From SFTH01 sp051878085 (GTDB lineage: Bacteria > Bacillota > Clostridia > Christensenellales > Aristaeellaceae), in NCBI GenBank assembly GCA_051878085.1, contig JBJEJN010000059.1, forward strand, positions 1-16,363: 16,363 nt of DNA, given 5' to 3'. Below are positions 13,283-16,363 of the stretch, one piece after another. The notes beneath the pieces are model-generated. The model was not told the origin of the DNA, did no database searches, and saw nothing but the letters and a program-made list of their open reading frames with translations. The position numbers and the translations under genes are program-made. Each line of letters starts with the position of its first letter. The stretch's first letter is position 1.

Positions 13283-14401
13283 TTAAGGTTTGTCCTCAGG
13301 CTCAGTGTCAGCAGGCGCGGCGGAAATGGGGGAGTTGGCCTCCGGTTTTGGCCTGGAATCCTCCCGCGCACGAACCTTCTGCGCCGCCATGCGCCGCCGG
13401 TCGTCGCTCATAGCGGCGTAGTGACGGCGGGTTGTGTTCACGTCCGAGTGACCCAGCACGTCCGCCACGAGGTAGATGTCGCCGGTCTCATGGTAGAGAT
13501 TCGTGCCGAAGGTGGAGCGTAGCTTGTGCGGGCTCAGATGCTTTTTCAGCGGCGCAGCCTGGGTCGCGTACTTTTTGACCATGTTCTGCACCGCGCGCAC
13601 GGAAATTCGCCGGTTTTGCAGCGACAGAAACAGCGCGTCCTCGTCGCCGGGAACGGCGGTCATCTCGCGGCGCAGCTTCAGATAGTCCTTCAGCACCTGC
13701 TCGACCTCGTCGGAGAAGTACAGGATCGTCTGGTTGCCGCCCTTGCGCGTGACCAGAAAGCCGTTGATGGAGAAATCCACGTCGTCGATGTTGATGCCCA
13801 CCAGCTCGCTCACGCGGATCCCCGTGTCCAGAAACAGCGTCAGGATCGCCAGATCCCGCACGCGCGTGTGCTGGTTGTAGGCGCGCTGGCGCTCCGACAT
13901 GGCCTCGCCGGACTCCACCAGGTCCAGCATGCGCGCAACCTCGTCGATCTCCATGCGAATGATCGGCTTCTCATGGCGCTTGGGCATGTCGATCAGCTGG
14001 GCAACGTCCGCGTCAATTAACTCATTTTTAAACATAAATCTGTAAAAACTGCGTAAACTGGCGAGCTTGCGCATCTTGCCAAGTTCCGCATTGGTGATCT
14101 CGGAATCGTTCTTAACGTACAGACTCAGATACTCCATGTACAGGCGCAGATCGCGGGCGGTGATGCCGTTGAGCTGCTGCGTCGTGATCAGCTCGGGCTG
14201 GGTATCGGCAAAGCGCGGGCATTCGGTCACCAGGTAATGAAAAAAGAGCTTCAGGTCGTTGACGTAGGCGTAGCGCGTGAGCGGCTGGGTGGTCGGTTCA
14301 ATGGCGAGGATGAAATCGGCGCAGACCTCCGGCAGCTCGCGCAACACGCTGCGCGTTAGATATTGCAAATCCTTGGCGCGCTCCTGGGCGTATGTGGACA
14401 T
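13283..14401 (-). CDS. Tyrosine recombinase/integrase (XerC/D-like)
   Basis: The 372-residue protein has an N-terminal SAM-like core-binding domain (about 1-140) and a C-terminal catalytic domain with the complete tyrosine recombinase set: R196 (TGIRVSELVG), K220 (TRKGGN), H292 and R295 (SPHKLRSTFG), H318 (LGHSDVNTTRRHY) and nucleophile Y328. A charged, Pro/Ala-rich tail follows. The start at 14401 has AGGAGG 7 nt upstream; the frame stays open to 14677 but that part resembles no domain and has no better start. The protein is longer than Xer proteins (about 300) and smaller than many phage integrases. No excisionase, phage or conjugation gene is in view, so a house-keeping or resolution role is as likely as element integration. 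A 36-bp palindrome lies 90-125 bp upstream. Confidence 0.9.
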   Translation of the reverse strand: MSTYAQERAKDLQYLTRSVLRELPEVCADFILAIEPTTQPLTRYAYVNDLKLFFHYLVTECPRFADTQPELITTQQLNGITARDLRLYMEYLSLYVKNDSEITNAELGKMRKLASLRSFYRFMFKNELIDADVAQLIDMPKRHEKPIIRMEIDEVARMLDLVESGEAMSERQRAYNQHTRVRDLAILTLFLDTGIRVSELVGINIDDVDFSINGFLVTRKGGNQTILYFSDEVEQVLKDYLKLRREMTAVPGDEDALFLSLQNRRISVRAVQNMVKKYATQAAPLKKHLSPHKLRSTFGTNLYHETGDIYLVADVLGHSDVNTTRRHYAAMSDDRRRMAAQKVRAREDSRPKPEANSPISAAPADTEPEDKP

Positions 14402-14490
14402 GAAAAACCTCCTGATTGATTCGCACGGAATAGAGGGCATTAAACTCAGGGCGAGGCGGCGAAGAGAGCTCCAGACCCCAAAACAGCACA

Positions 14491-14526
14491 TATCTATTCG
14501 CAAAAGCTGTCTTTTACGCATAGATA
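14491..14526 (-). repeat. 36-bp imperfect palindrome upstream of the recombinase
   Basis: TATCTATTCGCAAAAG (14491-14506) and CTTTTACGCATAGATA (14511-14526) are inverted copies matching at 14 of 16 positions around CTGT. As minus-strand RNA, one of the two differences becomes a U-G pair, leaving a single G-A mismatch. The hairpin is therefore better as a leader of the recombinase transcript than in the other strand. The TGCGAATA in one arm also matches TATTCGCA (14532-14539 on the minus strand), giving a competing 8-bp pairing. There is no U-tract. It could be a cis-regulatory hairpin, an operator or a recombination site. Confidence 0.65.
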
Positions 14527-14541
14527 AACCCTGCGAATAAT

Positions 14542-14602
14542 CGCCGGGCGCGCCCTCCCCCTTGCGCTGAACCCGGCGCGAGATATATACTGCGTAAACG
14601 CA
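14542..14602. other. Two further dyads between the Cys-rich gene and the recombinase
   Basis: CGCCGGG (14542-14548) and CCCGGCG (14572-14578) can pair around a 23-nt GC-rich loop. TGCGT-AA-ACGCA (14591-14602) is a small perfect dyad. Neither has a U-tract, so they are poor intrinsic terminators. Apart from these and the 36-bp palindrome I see no gene in 14402-14633. Confidence 0.35.
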
Positions 14603-14633
14603 TCCTGAGGAAAAGCTTGCCACAGACGGGTCA

Positions 14634-14819
14634 TCAATCGCCCTCAGGATCCCCTTCGGACTCCAGAATCTCGTCAATTTCGATCGCGCTGTAATCCGCG
14701 CCGGTGTTGACGCACTTCATGCAGTTATCGCAGATCTTATCGGGATCGAGATCGCAACGCTGGCACTCGCCGCAGTTGTCACAGATCTTTCCGTCAACCA
14801 GCTGGCACATCTTTTCCAT
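14634..14819 (-). CDS. Small cysteine-rich protein (61 aa, eight Cys)
   Basis: The 61-residue product begins MEKMCQLVDGK and contains cysteines at 5, 13, 16, 19, 22, 30, 33 and 36. They form a CX2CX2CX2C group and a CX2CX2C group, with CDN repeated before each (KICDNCGECQRC and KICDNCMKC). The tail is acidic (DYSAIEIDEILESEGDPEGD). Eight cysteines in this spacing suit two [4Fe-4S] clusters or two zinc sites; ferredoxins share CX2CX2C but also need CP, absent here. I believe similar small proteins occur in other Clostridia, but function is unknown to me. The ATG at 14819 has GGGAGG about 8 nt upstream and a clear promoter further up; a longer reading to 14861 would include the -10 box. It precedes the recombinase on the same strand. 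Confidence 0.8.
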   Translation of the reverse strand: MEKMCQLVDGKICDNCGECQRCDLDPDKICDNCMKCVNTGADYSAIEIDEILESEGDPEGD

Positions 14820-14849
14820 CGGCGTTCCCTCCCCCTTCAAAACAGTACT

Positions 14850-14878
14850 ATTATACGCCATTCTTCCCCAAAATGCAA
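14850..14878 (-). promoter_or_regulatory. Sigma-A promoter of the Cys-rich protein gene
   Basis: On the minus strand TTGCAT (14873-14878) and TATAAT (14850-14855) are separated by 17 nt, about 30 nt before the start codon. It lies just downstream of the pckA terminator and may also drive the recombinase. Confidence 0.8.
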
Positions 14879-14880
14879 CA

Positions 14881-14916
14881 CAAAAATGAACCCGACAGAA
14901 TTTCTGCCGGGTTCAT
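14881..14916 (-). terminator. Rho-independent terminator of pckA
   Basis: Arms 14886-14899 and 14903-14916 form a 14-bp stem with a 3-nt loop, followed in the minus-strand RNA by UUUU. The single odd pair (14895 with 14907) is U-G only in that strand, which supports the direction. It begins 14 bases after the pckA stop. Confidence 0.92.
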
Positions 14917-14930
14917 GTGAAAGCTTGGGA

Positions 14931-16363
14931 TTAGAGCTTCGGGCCAGCCTCGACCAGGGCCTTGCCATGCTCGTTGCCGGTGTACTTCACGAAGTTCTTG
15001 ATGAAGCGGGACGCCAGATCCTTCGCCTTGGTCTCCCACTCGGAGGCGTCGGCGTAGGTGTCACGGGGATCCAGAATGCCGGTATCCACGCCCGGCAGCT
15101 CGGTGGGAACGGCCAGGTTGAAGTACGGGATGGTCTTGGTCTCGGCCTTCAGGATGGAGCCGTCCAGGATCGCGTCGATGATGCCGCGGGTATCCTTGAT
15201 GGAGATGCGCTTGCCGGTGCCGTTCCAGCCGGTGTTGACCAGGTAGGCCTTGGCGCCGTTGGCTTCCATCTTCTTGACCAGCTCTTCGCCGTACTTGGTG
15301 GGATGCAGCTCCAGGAAGGCCTGGCCGAAGCAGGCGGAGAAGGTGGGAGTGGGCTCGGTGATGCCGCGCTCGGTGCCGGCCAGCTTGGCGGTGAAGCCGG
15401 ACAGGAAGTAGTACTGGGCCTGCTCCGGGGTCAGGACGGAGACGGGAGGCAGCACGCCGAAGGCGTCGGCGGACAGGAAGATGACGTTCTTGGCGGCGGG
15501 AGCGGAAGAAACGGGCCGCACGATGTTCTGGATGTGGTTGATGGGATAGGACACGCGGGTGTTCTCGGTGACGGACTTGTCGGCGAAGTCGATCTTGCCG
15601 TTCTCGTCCACGGTGACGTTCTCCAGCAGGGCGTTGCGCTTGATGGCGTTGTAGATGTCGGGCTCGGACTCCTTGTCCAGGTTGATGACCTTGGCATAGC
15701 AGCCGCCCTCGAAGTTGAACACGCCGTTGTCGTCCCAGCCGTGCTCGTCGTCGCCGATCAGCAGGCGCTTGGGATCGGTGGACAGGGTGGTCTTGCCGGT
15801 GCCGGACAGGCCGAAGAACAGGGCGGTGTTCTCGCCGTTCATGTCGGTGTTGGCGGAGCAGTGCATGGAGGCAATGCCCTTGAGCGGCAGGTAGTAGTTC
15901 ATCATGGAGAACATGCCCTTCTTCATCTCGCCGCCGTACCAGGTGTTCAGGATGACCTGCTCACGGGAGGTGATGTTGAAGATGGCAGCGGTCTCGGAGT
16001 TCAGGCCCAGCTCCTTGTACTTCTCGCACTTTGCCTTGGCGGCGTTGTAGGAGATGAAGTCAGGCTCGAAGTTGGCCAGTTCTTCCTCGGTGGGAGCGAT
16101 GAACATGTTCTTGACGAAGTGGGCCTGCCATGCAACCTCCATGATGAAGCGGATGGCCATGCGGGTGTCCTTGTTGGTGCCGCAGAAGCAGTCAACCACG
16201 TACAGCTTCTTGTTGGACAGCTGCTTGATGGCCTGCTCCTTGCAGTATGCCCATGCTTCCTGGGAGGCGGGCTTGTTGTCGTTCTTGAACTCGTCGGAGG
16301 TCCACCAGACGGTGTCCTTGGAGTTCTCGTCCATGACGATGAACTTGTCCTTCGGGGAGCGGC
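14931..16363 (-). CDS. pckA: Phosphoenolpyruvate carboxykinase (ATP), N-terminus outside window
   Basis: PckA interconverts oxaloacetate plus ATP and PEP plus CO2 plus ADP. In many gut anaerobes it runs in the CO2-fixing, ATP-forming direction, though the direction cannot be read here. About 476 C-terminal residues of a roughly 530-residue enzyme are visible; the frame continues through the right edge. An internal ATG at 16334 is not the start, because the codons before it read RSPKDKFIV, part of the substrate-binding RSPKDK motif. Further motifs are ILNTWYGGEMKKGMFSMMNYYLP, kinase-1a GLSGTGKTTLS, kinase-2 LIGDDEHGWDD, EGGCYAK, the arginine-bearing NTRVSYPI, and NTGWNGTGKRI. The coding strand is strongly biased to C/G third positions, as in highly expressed genes. 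A strong terminator follows. Confidence 0.97.
   Translation of the reverse strand, partial: RSPKDKFIVMDENSKDTVWWTSDEFKNDNKPASQEAWAYCKEQAIKQLSNKKLYVVDCFCGTNKDTRMAIRFIMEVAWQAHFVKNMFIAPTEEELANFEPDFISYNAAKAKCEKYKELGLNSETAAIFNITSREQVILNTWYGGEMKKGMFSMMNYYLPLKGIASMHCSANTDMNGENTALFFGLSGTGKTTLSTDPKRLLIGDDEHGWDDNGVFNFEGGCYAKVINLDKESEPDIYNAIKRNALLENVTVDENGKIDFADKSVTENTRVSYPINHIQNIVRPVSSAPAAKNVIFLSADAFGVLPPVSVLTPEQAQYYFLSGFTAKLAGTERGITEPTPTFSACFGQAFLELHPTKYGEELVKKMEANGAKAYLVNTGWNGTGKRISIKDTRGIIDAILDGSILKAETKTIPYFNLAVPTELPGVDTGILDPRDTYADASEWETKAKDLASRFIKNFVKYTGNEHGKALVEAGPKL

Noticed and set aside
14491..14526. Palindrome as a chromosomal dif site
   Set aside because: It does not resemble the known Firmicute dif pattern (11-bp arms around a 6-bp centre with conserved arm bases) and the 4-nt centre is too short.
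14049..14599. Direct repeat CTGCGTAAAC at 14049-14058 and 14590-14599 as attachment-site pair
   Set aside because: Only 10 bases, one copy inside the recombinase coding sequence, no element between them; likely chance.
14402..14677. N-terminal extension of the recombinase frame
   Set aside because: The extra 92 codons resemble no domain, overlap the end of the Cys-rich gene and include the palindrome; AGGAGG with good spacing marks 14401 as the start.

Overview
The window looks like chromosome of an anaerobic, endospore-forming Clostridia-type Firmicute with fairly GC-rich coding DNA. The support is a complete GerA/GerB/GerC-type germinant receptor operon, a SpoIID/LytB-domain protein, ATP-dependent PEP carboxykinase, strong AGGAGG-type ribosome binding sites, and intrinsic terminators after most transcription units. 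The species cannot be told from the sequence.

Layout, left to right. The 3' end of ilvD (branched-chain amino acid synthesis) ends at a strong terminator. It is followed by a DUF421/YetF-type membrane protein. Next comes a visibly AT-richer block of about 1.5 kb: an HxlR-family regulator on the minus strand, broken by one in-frame amber codon, divergent from a radical SAM enzyme. The DNA between them still carries an HxlR/DUF24-type operator and overlapping promoters, and the radical SAM leader can form two mutually exclusive hairpins. A bidirectional terminator separates this block from a long minus-strand group: germination genes gerA-gerB-gerC with translational overlaps and a possible sigma-G promoter, followed by a YegS/DgkB-type lipid kinase.

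Upstream of the ger operon, on the same strand but behind its own terminator, lies a membrane-anchored protein with a calcineurin-phosphoesterase fold in which most metal ligands are replaced (a likely pseudoenzyme). It diverges from radA, and the two promoters appear to share one -35 hexamer. radA is followed by a SpoIID-like lipoprotein, a UUCG-tetraloop terminator, and a two-gene unit: an orphan ZnuA-like metal-binding lipoprotein lacking the usual histidines, coupled by ATGA to rnhA. A 17-bp-stem terminator separates rnhA from a convergent tyrosine recombinase. Upstream of the recombinase are a 36-bp imperfect palindrome and a 61-residue protein with eight cysteines. pckA runs off the right edge.

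Most of the window is ordinary core genome with a sporulation/germination theme. The observations most worth a second look are the degenerate phosphoesterase beside the ger operon, the broken HxlR gene whose operator survives, the switch-like radical SAM leader, the palindrome before the recombinase and the eight-cysteine mini-protein. I saw no CRISPR array, tRNA, rRNA, insertion sequence or clear defence system.
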